Source of the DNA: Marisa cornuarietis
Lineage: Eukaryota; Mollusca; Gastropoda; Architaenioglossa; Ampullariidae
NCBI GenBank assembly: GCA_004794655.1
Contig: SMMW01000575.1
Location: 9,636,001 to 9,700,000, forward strand
DNA length: 64,000 nucleotides
Direction of reading: 5' to 3'
Shown: positions 1 to 12,000 of the stretch, in pieces
How positions within the stretch are numbered: the first letter of the stretch is position 1
Layout of the letters: every line of letters starts with the position of its first letter
Position numbers and translations under genes: made by a program
Notes under the pieces: model-generated
Database searches by the model: none
Seen by the model: the letters and a program-made list of their open reading frames with translations, nothing else
Told to the model about the DNA's origin: nothing

Positions 1-379
1 CACCTGACTTCTGAAAGTACAGACAAACCTGTTGGCTCTCTTCTGCATCACAAAGTCTGAGTCGATGACTAAACCGATGGCGATTCTGGCTTGTGAAGCT
101 TGCTTCCCTAACTGGGAAGCTAGACAGATTTGTTTCCCTTAATTTTTATTTCATTTTATTTTTGAGAATAGTTTCAATAATTGACATCACAGAGGAAGCT
201 ACACGCATTCAAACCAGACATACGCACACCCATGCACGCTCGCAAACGTAGATATCGACTTTCGTTGTGACAAAGACATATATATATACACAGACGTTAT
301 TCAGGTTTCACACACTTATGCATGTACGCACAGAAATATTCGTTTCTCCCTCACACACAAACACATTTTTCACGTTTGC

Positions 380-447
<68 letters not shown>

Positions 448-448
448 C

Positions 449-479
<31 letters not shown>

Positions 480-482
480 ATG
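380..482. repeat. CTG/ATG trinucleotide microsatellite
   Basis: A run of CTG (CAG on the other strand) from about 380 to 430 is followed by interrupted CTG and a (GAT)n tail. Open frames across it give only homopolymeric Leu, Gln or Met, with no splice-bounded exon, so I do not treat it as coding. Confidence 0.95.
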
Positions 483-1169
483 TACCTTGAATAAAAAGTT
501 ATAAACAATACCATTTCTGGCTTCACAGTACAAAATGAAGGCGCCAGTCCCCTCGATGATTTGAGCGCGAGTCTATGCAACACATAGTCAGCTGACAAGG
601 CATGGTTAGTGACGTCATATTGTCGGCCATCCGTTTCAACCCTCGTGTCTGCTCCTGTCGGCCTCGTCACCGTGTCTGTGAGGTCATTCTTCCTGTTGAC
701 ATAATTCTGATCTAATTAATCCTGTCGGCCAATGACCATTAGCGGAAACCACGCTGTTTCACACGCTACCACCAGTTCGCGTTTCCACTTCAACCACTGT
801 TAAGTAGAATATCTTGGCTTTTATTTTAAGTCTCTCTTCTAGTTTCATTGGCATGCCTCCAGTTCTCTTGGCACTTGGAAGAATGATATCGTAACAGCGC
901 TAGTCAAAACACGTCACCTACTACTATTCCTCCTTTAACTTCCGTGCACGCCAGCTCTGATAATAACTGTATTTTTTAAAATAAACAGTAGTGAGGTATC
1001 GTGGACCATCAGCTTTAAGCAATCTCAATAAAACCTCTTGCGATAACAGATGTGATGTGAAAATATACAGCAGGGCAAGACAGCCTAAAAAATGTCATAG
1101 TTGAAAGGTCTCAACTAGTTCACTGCGCTGTAGCCTGCTGGTTACCAAAGCTGGCTGCTTCCTCTGTTC

Positions 1170-1258
1170 GTCTGACAGAGTATCCGGCGTTACTTGTTAC
1201 ACTGAATTTCCTCTGGCAGAGTATCCGGCATGATTTGCTGCACTGACTTTCCTCATGC
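1170..1258. repeat. Two-copy imperfect tandem repeat (~43 bp)
   Basis: The phrase AGAGTATCCGGC followed by a T-rich stretch and a CACTGA..TTTCCTC ending occurs twice in succession, with scattered substitutions. Confidence 0.6.
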
Positions 1259-1639
1259 TGTATCATCTTTCCTTAAACATCAAACCCTTTCTTGCATTAC
1301 TGATTGTTGCACAGAGTTTCCTTATACCCTCATCTCAATCATCACCATTTTCTTTTCTGCTTGGTCCGACAGGCACTGGACTCCATAGATCGCGATGTTT
1401 CTCGTCAAATGTTCAGCATCATTAAGATGGTTTTTTATTCTGACGTGCGGCTAAGGAACGAAATAGTAACCCAGGCCAGGACTACGTGGATATGCTCACT
1501 CCTTAAAAGTAATGACTGTTCCTTGACCACAGTGTAGGAAATTCCTTACGTAGTTAGAGGTGTTAGTTTTCTCGGTCTCTAGTAAAAATGATCTCATTGT
1601 TTCTCAGGCAACTTTCTCTCTTTGGTAATTACAATGTTG

Positions 1640-2010
1640 TTGACGTGTGTTACAAGTATCTCGCTCTTACGCCTACAAATATATGGGTAATGGTGGTAAA
1701 AGTGCTTCTCCTTAACGTCTACAAATGTGTGGCCTTTTATGCCAAGTGTCTCCGACTGTCTCCTCGTAAAGCGTGGTTGCAGATAGAGCAAGTGTTTGTT
1801 ATTAACCCCTACAGAGGTGAGTTATTGTGGGCCCAGTGTCATTCCCAGTGTCATTCTGGGTCCTCACATCAGCTTTCTCTCACCGACATCTTTAACTGTG
1901 TAGGCATGTGAAGAAAGCGTCTCCTTTTGGCACCTATAAAGGTGTGAGAATGTGTGTCAAGTGTCTCCGTGGCACCTACAGAGGTGTGTGCGTGTGACAA
2001 TAGACTTTCA
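1640..2010. repeat. Degenerate tandem repeat
   Basis: Several diverged units recur, built around AAGTGTCTCC and a C-rich CACCTACAGAGGTGTG core. An open frame at 1588-1911 is a by-product of these units and resembles no family I know. Confidence 0.45.
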
Positions 2011-4924
2011 CTGTGCAAATTTGTGGGCAAGCATCTGTGGTATTTGTGCTGAATCTGAAATGTGTGGGTAGTGTATAGTGTATGTGAAAGAGAGTGTTAA
2101 AAGTGTGTATGAACATGTAATTGCATGATCCAAATATTAGTTGTTTTTTTCTAGGGCGGGATCTTAAAACAAAAGTTCGAGTAGCGGCGGTTGCGAGTTT
2201 GGGTGTAATGTTGATTGGTATTTGTCGAGTAGGTGGCGACCATTGTCAAGACAAACTCTTTGTGTAATAAACTTGACAAACAAAAAATACCTCCTCACAT
2301 ACTGATCTTCTCCCGAGAAACAGGCTTAATTCCCGGTAGACACAATCCCGTCCCGGTCTGCAGATTTCCTTCCCAAAATATAGGTTCGACCTTCTTCCTA
2401 GGTGACAAATTTCTTCTCTGTCTACATGTTTCCAAGTTACATTATTTACACTGGGACGTAAGGTTTCCTAAGGGTCAACTAAAGTTGAGGCTTTGCGGGG
2501 CCCTAAAATGGAAAACAGGTGCAGGTCTTCGAGTTCGACAATTTAGAGGTCTCCTTATTTACAGTCCACAACTGTGGCTATGGAGAGCTCATCCCGAGCT
2601 GAAGGGACTGAGTGGCAGTAAAGGCAGCCCTGAAGATACGGAGGTTCTTCTGGTGCTTAACTACGACCCCAGTTGTATCGGTTTCACTCCCAGTACTCGG
2701 ATCGTCTTCCCCGTGTAAACCCTCATCACCCTCCTCGGTGCGTATTCACGTTAAGCTTCCTGTCCACGGGTCACTTGTCAGCCTCCGCACTCTATGACCT
2801 CGCCTCAGTCCAGCCTCGAGATGTGTGAAGTGGGAGCTGGGGGAAGGGCAAGGAGTCTAAGTGTCGGTCCTCCCATGCAGATGAGCCAACAGTATCGATC
2901 TGGCGCCGTTGGTGACGATGGTGGCGGTGAAGAGGTCTTCCCAGTAGCAAAACTGCGCGATGGAATCCGGGAGCCCATCTGATCGCTGAGAACCGGATGC
3001 TGCACGTGTTGTCAGGTCACGTGTAGGCCGATCCGGGGACCTGGCACTTCGTCAGATTTTGTGTCTTTATTCGACTTTGACGAATGGGTTGTGTGGGTGG
3101 GCATGTACCCCCTTTTCACTTGCGGATGTCACCAATACACCGAGATTATAATGCATGTGCAATTTGTATGGACCAATCACAGCAGAGGTGTTTTTTCCCA
3201 GTAAATTAAGTCTAACAGAAGGACGGATATTTCTTATAAACAATGAATTACCGAAAACAGCAAAGAAAGGAAAAAGTACTCTCCATTCAATATGAGGAAA
3301 ATATTTTGCTTTAATAGTTTAAATGAAGCAATAGAAGTACACTACTAGTGAAGACAGACGTCAACACCAGTCTCCGCTACAGCTGCCATTTCTCAACTGC
3401 TCACATTATCAGTTTCTAAATCAGACTCCCTCACCCATAAAATACCCCAACATATAAAGCTGTCTTCTCGTATGTCGACTTTATATAGTACTTCTTTATA
3501 TAATATTTCTTTGTATAGTACTTTATATAGTATATACTTTTTCCTCGGCTCTAAAGGTTAACAGCTATCCTGGTTGATTCCCAAGCATGTCGGATTCAGC
3601 TGTCACTATTTTGGGGCAGAGCATAAGTTTTTCACTTCGAGCCTTATCACAGTTTGTTCTAGGCGTCATTATAACTAAATGGCACTGATGTTCCATCAAC
3701 TAAGTCAAACAACAGATGATCGCATGAGTTTGTTCTAAGCAAATGTGATGCAAGTTTTGTATGCTAAGTGTCAGTTGGTAGGGATGCTTTTGTGTCATAC
3801 ATTACGGAAGCCAGCGAAGTTTTGCATCCTGCGGCGTGATGGTGATAAGATAAATATAGCAGTCTTACGTGTGCTTGAACTTTACACTCCACAACAAAGT
3901 ATTGCGTCTAATTGTAAACACTGACTTTTCATAGGATGTCCATTTACATCCGGGGATTTTAGTGATGATGATGTTATATTGGGAAAGGCTTCCTAGACTT
4001 GAATTCATTGATGTCGGTAATTTTACACATGAGTAAACTTGCCTCAACTTGGGAAGTGAATTTTGTGTTGACGTTAGGCAATTACGCAGGCAATAGACTT
4101 CCGATTCATTAGCAATTGAGTAGCCGAAGTCTCTTAGCCAACCGGCATAGCAGGAATTCCTGAAAATGGTGCTAATGCGCATTCGTTATTTGGTCAGAGG
4201 CTGAGGTAGGAAACTTTTAACTAAAATGACAAACCTTTTATTTAAAAAAAAGTCAAAAAAGCAAGCAAGAAGCTGTGTAAAGTAGAATTTATTCATTCTT
4301 ACCCAATGATGTTCTTCGAGAAAGCATAAGACAACAAAAATACTTATTTCCATTCGGAAACAAAATGACCAGGGCTCATTACCCACAGGTGAAATTACCC
4401 TAACGTAGGTAGAGAATTAGTTAGGTAAAGTTAACCCGACAGATAAGCTATGTCTAGATTCATGAGCCATTGAGAAGATGAAGTTAACAAACCGACAGCT
4501 TGGGCTTTCGCGTGCGTTTTTCAACTAAACGAAGTTTCAAAATCAAAACAATCAAGAAACTGCAGAAAGTCCAATTAATTCATTCTGACCAAATAATGCC
4601 CACCGTGCAAATATTAGATAAGAAAGATATTGGTTTGTTTCGGAAAAATGACCTACGGAAAACTCCGTAGCTTGGTTGGTCTAATTCAAAGTCAAGAACA
4701 AAAACCCGAATGAAAAAAAAATCAGACTGAGATGTTCATTCGTGTTTATGGCGACTGTTAGTCTCACATTATGAAATCAACAAAAATAGTATTTAGTAAA
4801 CAAGTCTGTACTATCGTGTCTAAAGGTTTATTTATAAGGTCTCGAAAACTTCTTTTTGCTTCTGTGTGTTTTAATCAAACACAATCTCCGACACTTTTTT
4901 TAAAAACCAGACTATTTACATTTT

Positions 4925-5520
4925 ATCGGCAGGCTCCCTTCAGATAAATTACCAGCTGAGAAGATTTGGCTAGGCCTACCTAGCTAGGATGAGCTGCTAC
5001 CGCGGGTAACGACAATGACCAACTTTATTAATCCCAATAGGCAGTTTAAAGATGGGAAATGTGCTCAGTTACTACACATAAGAAGTTCTGATTTATCAGC
5101 TCGGGTAGGGTAACAGGCTGGATATAGGTGCTTCATAAACATGAAACCAGCAAAAAGATTAGAAGCGCACCATGTCCATTGAAACATTCAGTTCAGCGCT
5201 TTATGGTGTCTACTACCCTCAGATTATCAACTAGATACAAGCGGCATACCATCATATTAGTCTGTAAGCGGGTCTAGAAAATTATGCCTTCGCTTCCTGC
5301 TGTACTACTTGAGTCACGATCTACGCCATATTTAACCTACAACCTGCATGAGAGAAAGTTATCGGAAGGGAGTTCCTCGGATAAATTATCGTCTGGTGAA
5401 ACGATTTGGGTGGGCTTAGCCTGAGTTCAGAAATACGGAGTTTTAGCCGCTGTGTGCGGCTGGCCGGTTTACCCAGGTCGGGTAGCGTAAAGATTAGGTA
5501 CACGTGTATCATGAATATCA
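4925..5520. repeat. Diverged direct duplication
   Basis: A block near 4925-5160 recurs at about 5330-5520 with many differences. Shared anchors include GATAAATTA, ATTTGG and a TCGGGTAG core, and both end in a CAT-rich tail. The neighbouring 4190-4700 region looks similarly duplicated but is more eroded. Confidence 0.4.
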
Positions 5521-5700
5521 GAGCTGGCGGTTAACGTACTCGACAGTGGAGTACAAAAAATGTCCACGGTCGATCCAGCAGAAATGTTCAAAGACGGTCA
5601 GTGCCTTCCGCATTCAGTGACCATGACATAGTCCACAACTTATTTCCACGGGCCATTTGAGCACTAGACTATCAAAATAAATCCCTTACCGTTTTTTTAA

Positions 5701-5727
5701 TACTACTACTACTACTACTACTACTAC

Positions 5728-5784
<57 letters not shown>
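5701..5784. repeat. ACT/AAT microsatellite
   Basis: About ten ACT units pass directly into about eighteen AAT units. The minus-strand frame through it is a poly-Leu/Val artefact. Confidence 0.95.
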
Positions 5785-5785
<1 letters not shown>

Positions 5786-5963
5786 GAATTTCCTCTTGTT
5801 GAGTCGAGCTCAATGCGCTGTACACGAAAGACTTCAAACAAACCGACAGCTAGAAATAAGTGCCAGCAACCAAACAGCACTGAAGCAAGCATGAACTAAG
5901 TGCAGGGACGAAGAACTGAGGAGCGAGTGAATTATAAACGATATTTCTTAGAGAGGTAGAGGC

Positions 5964-6234
5964 CAGGGGCAAGTTGCACAACACGTTTCTAATGCCTTAA
6001 AACTGTTCTAAAGAAGCAAAATCTCTTCTTAACCATTTTGATGTATTGCAGAAAAACATACAAAAAGTTGTACTGACAGGACGGAAAGTCAGACTTAAAC
6101 AACTTTATCTTACTTAAAGCAGTTTTAGTTTTAAAAATTATAAAATTGTGGTGTGCACTTTAAACTGACTATCTAAGTAGAGTTAAGGCCTAAAAGTGTT
6201 TAACATTAGAAATGTGTTGTGCAACTGGCCCCAG
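5964..6234. mobile_element. MITE, copy 1 of a 270-bp family
   Basis: This 271-bp element is bounded by inverted termini of about 22 bp. The right end read in reverse is CTGGGGCCAGTTGCACAAC and the left end differs at two positions. A second copy lies at 39071-39338 with roughly 90% identity by eye along its length. It has no coding capacity. I could not identify a convincing target-site duplication, so the superfamily is unassigned. Confidence 0.8.
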
Positions 6235-7550
6235 ACTTCAAAGCTTCGAACACAGAGACAGTTCTCTCCAGTGGCGCCTGAGAAGAAGAAAGAACAATTT
6301 TTCAGGTTTGATGCGTGGCACAGAGTGATTTGGGGACGGAAAGCAGAGACAAAATACCGACTCGGGTGGATGGACATCCAGGCTTTCACAAAGTCTAGTG
6401 TGAGGCCAAATGAGATGTGCTCCAGTCGCTAACAGATTGTAATTAGCTATCATTCTGAGAGACTTTCGTGTCTTAGAACAGGTCAGCGTCAGTTGCACCT
6501 CAAAGATCTTCAAAAATATTTTTATAGTCACAAGTTTATAATGACCGTAGTAAATATTTTTGTATTAAAAAATTCCTAATAAATCATGAGATATAAAATA
6601 CAGATTTCAATTTAAAATGTCTTGAGAGACTCGAGTGATAATTACAGGCAATAGTATTTCCACCTAAAGTTCAGAAAGGATACCTAATATATGTAAACAC
6701 TTTATGAGGCAAAATCATAAGCATTACAATCTTTTCTTTAAAAAATAAAGAAATTACGAATAAAAATGAAATAAAATAAAATTACATTGACTTATTGCTG
6801 TATTCTGTTTAGACAGTAACAATTTTTTGTGCGTTATGGGGTTGATCGCTTTAGTGTAGCTTCGTAGCTCATATGGTTTCTTTATATAGTTTTTATAGTC
6901 ATCTTCTCATCGTTATGTAGTCTTTTCCTTCTGTTCCGATCTGTTTCCTTTATTTCAGAGAGTATTTCCAATAAAATATATGGGCATTTTCTCAGTTGTT
7001 AGCTTTGTTGGTGCACCTATATAGGGAGTGAACATAATTATGCTTGAATTGAGCTTTGTCGAGAAATACGTTGAGCTCGAATCGCATGAAACTTTTCCCC
7101 GTGAACTAAATGACCGTATGAATTGGATCCGTCATTGTTTTAGCAGACAGCTGCACGACTAAAGAAAAAAACCGCTGCTAACCCTGCAGGAACTCGTAAT
7201 AAAAAGACGTCACACATGGTTACAGGTAAGGCCAGGAGGGATTAAGTTACCGACCTCCCAGAGGTTCGGGGAAAAAAAGGTTGTCGGCCACCTGTTAAAG
7301 GTACCATGAACAGTTATTGTACTTTTCTGACATCCGAATTCCGAGAACTGACGTTCGACATCCGTCTGTGTAAGCTGTTTCTTTGAAGAAAAAAAAAAAC
7401 ACGGGTCAAAGTCTTGCCTTCCACGTTTACGACATTTAACAAGGAAGAAAGATTTAAAAAATCGGACATAACAGCTACCGCTCCACACAGAATCATGGGA
7501 CGTTCTGGGAATAGTTAACGGAAGTCGCTACTGATGGCTTGCCCATTTCA

Positions 7551-7551
7551 A

Positions 7552-7630
<79 letters not shown>

Positions 7631-7632
7631 GC
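7551..7632. repeat. TGTC tetranucleotide microsatellite
   Basis: About twenty near-perfect tandem TGTC units. Confidence 0.97.
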
Positions 7633-8917
7633 TGATCTAGATGCACTTGTGGACGTGTGCAATTTTTAATGCAGCATCTTTTGCGTGTGCGTACCTGCAA
7701 TGTTTGTTCCATAATTATTATTAAAACTTAATGTCGACAGAGACATGGGAAAAGTGTGTGTGAAAGCATGTCAACCTGAAAGAAAATTAAAGCATATACT
7801 TCGGTCGTTTAATCATGCAGTGACCAAACATCAACGTGTCGTTTATTGATCCTTAGAGGCAACCAATCGACACACTTGTGTCGTCAGGGGTCAGCGATGA
7901 GGGCGTGTGCCGAACGTCCAGTCGCGGTCAGCGAGGGCACAAGTTATCACGTGTGCTTCTCAGTTAAAGAGATGACTCATTATCTATGGCCTGCGGACAT
8001 TTTCCGCGCTTGCGTTTTTTTGTTCGTTCTTGTATAAACTCTTTTCTTCATACCCGTCAAACTAAGCAGTCGAGTGAGGAGACGTTATCTAGAATGTTAC
8101 GTCGGCCATTTTTTTGTTTTTCTTTTTAAAAACGAACATTGGCACTGGGTTTAGAGTCGTCGCCTTTAGACGATCTCCCAAGCGTGAAAACCGCCAGACT
8201 TCACAGGTCGCGCATTTAGCTCAGCCGTCTATAGCCTAATAACACATGGCTAGTGACGTCTGGTACAGACACACAACGCCGCCTTACTGGGGGGTCACAG
8301 TGATGTGAACACTGGGTTCACGATCAAGTTTTTGTTTAATTCCTAGGTGTCGTATCAGCCTAAAATCGACGTTTAAAATTTATCTGCCAGTTAATATGAA
8401 GAGTATCATGTTATAGAAATTCTATTTATAGTTTATTAAAGTTTTGACGAAATAATAACCCGAACTTAAACCTTGGTGCCCATAGGCACCTTCCAATGCC
8501 TACTGTCATTACCACAATAACTTCTGCATAAGGTGATTAGTTATTTAGGTAACTTGCTCTAATAATAAGGAGGAGAAGGGAACAATCGATATTTTTTCTT
8601 GTCACGATTTTGTTGAAATAATTGTTCTTTTACACAGAAATTTTTCAGGCGAGCATATGTGCATATGCATATGTGCTTTAAGTTCTTTACTTTATTCCAT
8701 TACCTGAAAACAAATCCCTATTTATCCTGTTTCAATGGTCATTTGTTTTTCCAAGCACATGTTGCAATCGGTACAGTTTCTTCATTAAAAAAATCTCTTC
8801 CTTAGTGGCGGCGACATAAATAAAGACTAATTATTTTTGTTAAGTCGGAGATGTGGGGTTTGATAGCGGTAGAAGTCACTGCTTTATGATTTCGGGTGCT
8901 ATTGTCCTTGCCCACAG

Positions 8918-9037
8918 ACATCAACGAGTGTCAGAGTCATCAATGCCCAGGCACATGCGTGAATACCGCTGGAAGCTGGTACTGCAACTGTTCTGTACCA
9001 GGATTTCGATCCTCTAGTGTACCGACTGTATGCGAAG
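8918..9037 (+). CDS. EGF gene exon 1 (cbEGF 1)
   Basis: One EGF-like domain of 40 residues with six cysteines, opening DINEC and closing CEG. The acceptor is CCCACAG and the donor is AAG|GTAAGT. The hydroxylation motif has Trp where Phe or Tyr is usual. It shares the CVNTxGSxYCxC pattern with the EGFs that open the later blocks (20059 and 30043). Confidence 0.9.
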
Positions 9038-12000
9038 GTAAGTGCTACGTGATTGTTCTCTCTCTCTCAACTCCTCCCCTGTCCTTTCCGGTAGCATAAT
9101 GGTTACAACACTTGCTTGTCAATAAACCACCCAGATAAGATCGTAAAGTCCTGCTATCAGATCCCTCACACTTCCTATTGTACTCCTCCACAACGGGAGA
9201 AATCAGCAGGTGGAAGCAGGTTTTTATAATAAAACAACCAGCTATCTCTTCCTTTCAGTCTCTCCTCTTTTTTCTTTTCTTTCTTCTACTCTCTCACCCC
9301 TTTCACACTATCTTCCTCTCTCCTGCAGCTCTTTCTTTTCTCCAGATCTTCTCCTTTCTCCATCTCTGACCCCTTTTCCCTTCACTCCTTCCGTCTGCAT
9401 CTGTCACCTTCTCCTTCTCGTCATCTCTTTCTCATCTTCACTCTTTGTCCCTCTGTCTCACCCTCGTTGCTAGTGCGCGTATATTTCACAGGAATGCGCC
9501 GCGTGTTAACATTTATCACACTGCACTTATCTTGCCCTGCATGACCGGGGGACAACATATTTAATCCCCCATTTTCCTGCACACCTCTTACAGTTCCCAT
9601 CCTCTTTCCGGTCAGAAGCATTATGTGTGTGTTGAGTGGATATGGTGCTTGCGTGCTTTTCGGAAGATGTTTTTTCTCAAGAGCTATTTTTATCAACGGG
9701 GCAGTCAACGTTTCCGCTACTCAGGTTGTGGACGTTGTAGCCAACGGAAAACTTCCGGTTCTTTTGTGTGCGCGTGTAGAGTGTCGCCACCCACGTGATT
9801 ACGACTCAAAAACCTGTTCCTCGAATCAATCTCCCCTCACTCTCTCTTTCTCTCCCCCCCTTCCCACTCTCAGCTCTCCATTCGTGGGAAAGAAGCTTCC
9901 GTGTCGGGAATCGCAGGTCGTACTCTGGCCACTCGCTCACGATCACGTGCACAAGCAGACACTGGAACAACGCGAGCCCATGCATGCAAACGGCGGGTGC
10001 ATCCTGCCTGGCGACGAAACAAATAGCCGCGACCATGGAACAAGACGCACCCAGTCCCGCTGTTTGTCGGCCAGATAGTTGGCTTCCCGGAAAGAAAGCA
10101 GAGTCGAGAAAAGAATGCAATTTCTTGTTACCAAAAAAAAAAAAAAATTAATCGATTGTTTCAATATTTCGTTTCGCCGTTTCCGTTGTTTGTGACTGTT
10201 TCACTCAGAAATCATGATTGTAAGCACTAGACCTTGAAGGTCACGGCGTGTTTCCGGTTCTAAATTAAACAGTGCATTCACTGTGTTGGCTTTTCATGAG
10301 CATTTTCCTTTCGCTGTTATTTTCAACTTCCGAAACTATGGCAATCTGGGGCCATCAAGCTGTCAGGGAAACCAGTATTTCGCCACTAAAATCGTGCCGT
10401 TTTTTCGTAAAAATGGCGGCGTGTCGACGCTGATGTGAAGCAGACTTACACAATGTGATGTGGAGAAAATCGGTGGGAAAACAACTTTAAAACCTGCACA
10501 ACTGATCATAATGTTGTTAGTGTCTTTGCTTTTTTTTTTTTTTTTTTTGAGCGATCATGTTTACAGACTAGTGCCAGATAAACCAGGTTTTGAACGTCAA
10601 GCTTTAAAAGACTTTTTTTGTCTCTTTTTTGGAGTATTTGTCCAAATTCAAAAGCGAAATACGTGCCGATTATTGTCTCCTTGAGGGTTAGGGTTAGTCA
10701 TAGACTTTTTCAAAATCTTTCTAGCGTAAAAGGCAACTGTAACTCGACTGGCCTGTTTTACCGGACGATTTGTCGTCATTTGAGTGACGCTCCCCACCCC
10801 CCCCCCAAAAAAAAAACCTAGAATCTAAAAGCTCGTTTAAGCCGTTTATATAAGTAACAGTTACATGTAGCCTTCAGCACCCGCAGGAGCAAGTGTGAAC
10901 ATTCAGGTCTCAAGGACGCGGACAGAACACCATGCAGGGGCGTTGGCAACCTTGCGCTGCAGTTGTCCCCGCCAGGGCTCGAATCTTGACCCCTGTGTCG
11001 ATGCATCCGGCAGCCATACGTCAGCAGCTGCGAAAAGTACTTGAGAGGTGCGTCAAAGGGATTCTTTCACCACTGCGCGTGGGTCTGCTTGAGACCGGAC
11101 GGCCACCGGAGAAGGGGCTGCATACCCTCCCGATGCAGGCGCACAGGAGTTTCCCGACAGTCTGTCTTACTTCTTCTACCCACGCATCCACCCACGCATG
11201 GGCGATGACCTTGCTGGAAAGTGGCTGGCATGGGTGCACGACTTGTTGGGCTACTTAATATTTATGTGACCGTTATGCGAGACGTAAATATGATGAAAAA
11301 GGCTGAACGTGCCATGTGGACATTTTTAGAGTACAGAGATATTGAAACTTTTGCAGCCACAATGTTGCAGTTATATGAAGGTTACATATATAATATGTCC
11401 CATAAAGTTTACTGGCGCAATCTGACAAAAACAACCCAAGAAGAGAAAATACAATTCTTTTACAAAACAACAAAAAAGAAGAAATGTAATCGAAGAACAC
11501 AAAATCTCAGCAGGATCAAGCAAACAACAAAAACCTAAGGGATGGAAGTGAGGTAAAATCCTGAAAACGTTTGCAGGCGAGCGGTCGGTTTGTCTGAGTA
11601 AAAGAGATAAGCTAACCGACTATCGACTTCTTACTATCAGCCTGTATGTTGATGGGTCCTGCACTCCAAGCGGAAACTAGTTGTACAGGTATGCAGACTA
11701 ACACCAAAAAAAAAAATGCTGGGAAGGCAAGAATGTGAACGTCGTTCATTGTCAGCATAGAGCTGCCCCTCCACCCCCCCCCCCAAAGCCGAGCATCTTC
11801 CTACGCCACTGTAAACGGAACAGCTAGTGTGGAACGCAATTACAAACGAGGGCTCAGGAGGGGGACATAAACCCCTCCGCCATCCTTTCCCTTTTCTTAT
11901 TAGCAAGAAAATGGAGCGATGACACAGTCGCCAACAGGCCGACAAACCGGCCGGAATAAAGCTTTCAGCGGAGACAATTACTGAACGTCACGCGGTACCG

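Larger units (their letters stand above)
1..8917. other. Gene-free upstream region
   Basis: I find no exon here that I can support. Open frames are short, lack splice-bounded cysteine patterns, and several are read through simple repeats. The stretch holds CTG, ACT/AAT and TGTC microsatellites, degenerate tandem repeats, one MITE and AT-rich unique sequence. It may be the 5' flank or an early intron of the EGF gene, because the first recognised EGF exon (8918) starts in phase 1 and so needs an upstream exon. Confidence 0.6.

Noticed and set aside
267..670. Poly-Leu, poly-Gln and poly-Met open frames on both strands
   Set aside because: They are translations of the CTG/GAT microsatellite with no splice-bounded or conserved sequence.
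2233..2718. 161-codon open frame on the plus strand
   Set aside because: There are no recognisable domains and no good flanking splice signals. It lies in degenerate repeat-like sequence and resembles no family I know.
9623..10151. Overlapping open frames of 104-151 codons on both strands
   Set aside because: They are mutually overlapping and intronic, with no domain. A short [12 protein letters not shown] stretch is not an EGF pattern.
10932..11258. 108-codon open frame in intron 1
   Set aside because: It has no family similarity, unbroken length near chance expectation for this GC-richer patch, and no flanking exons in phase.
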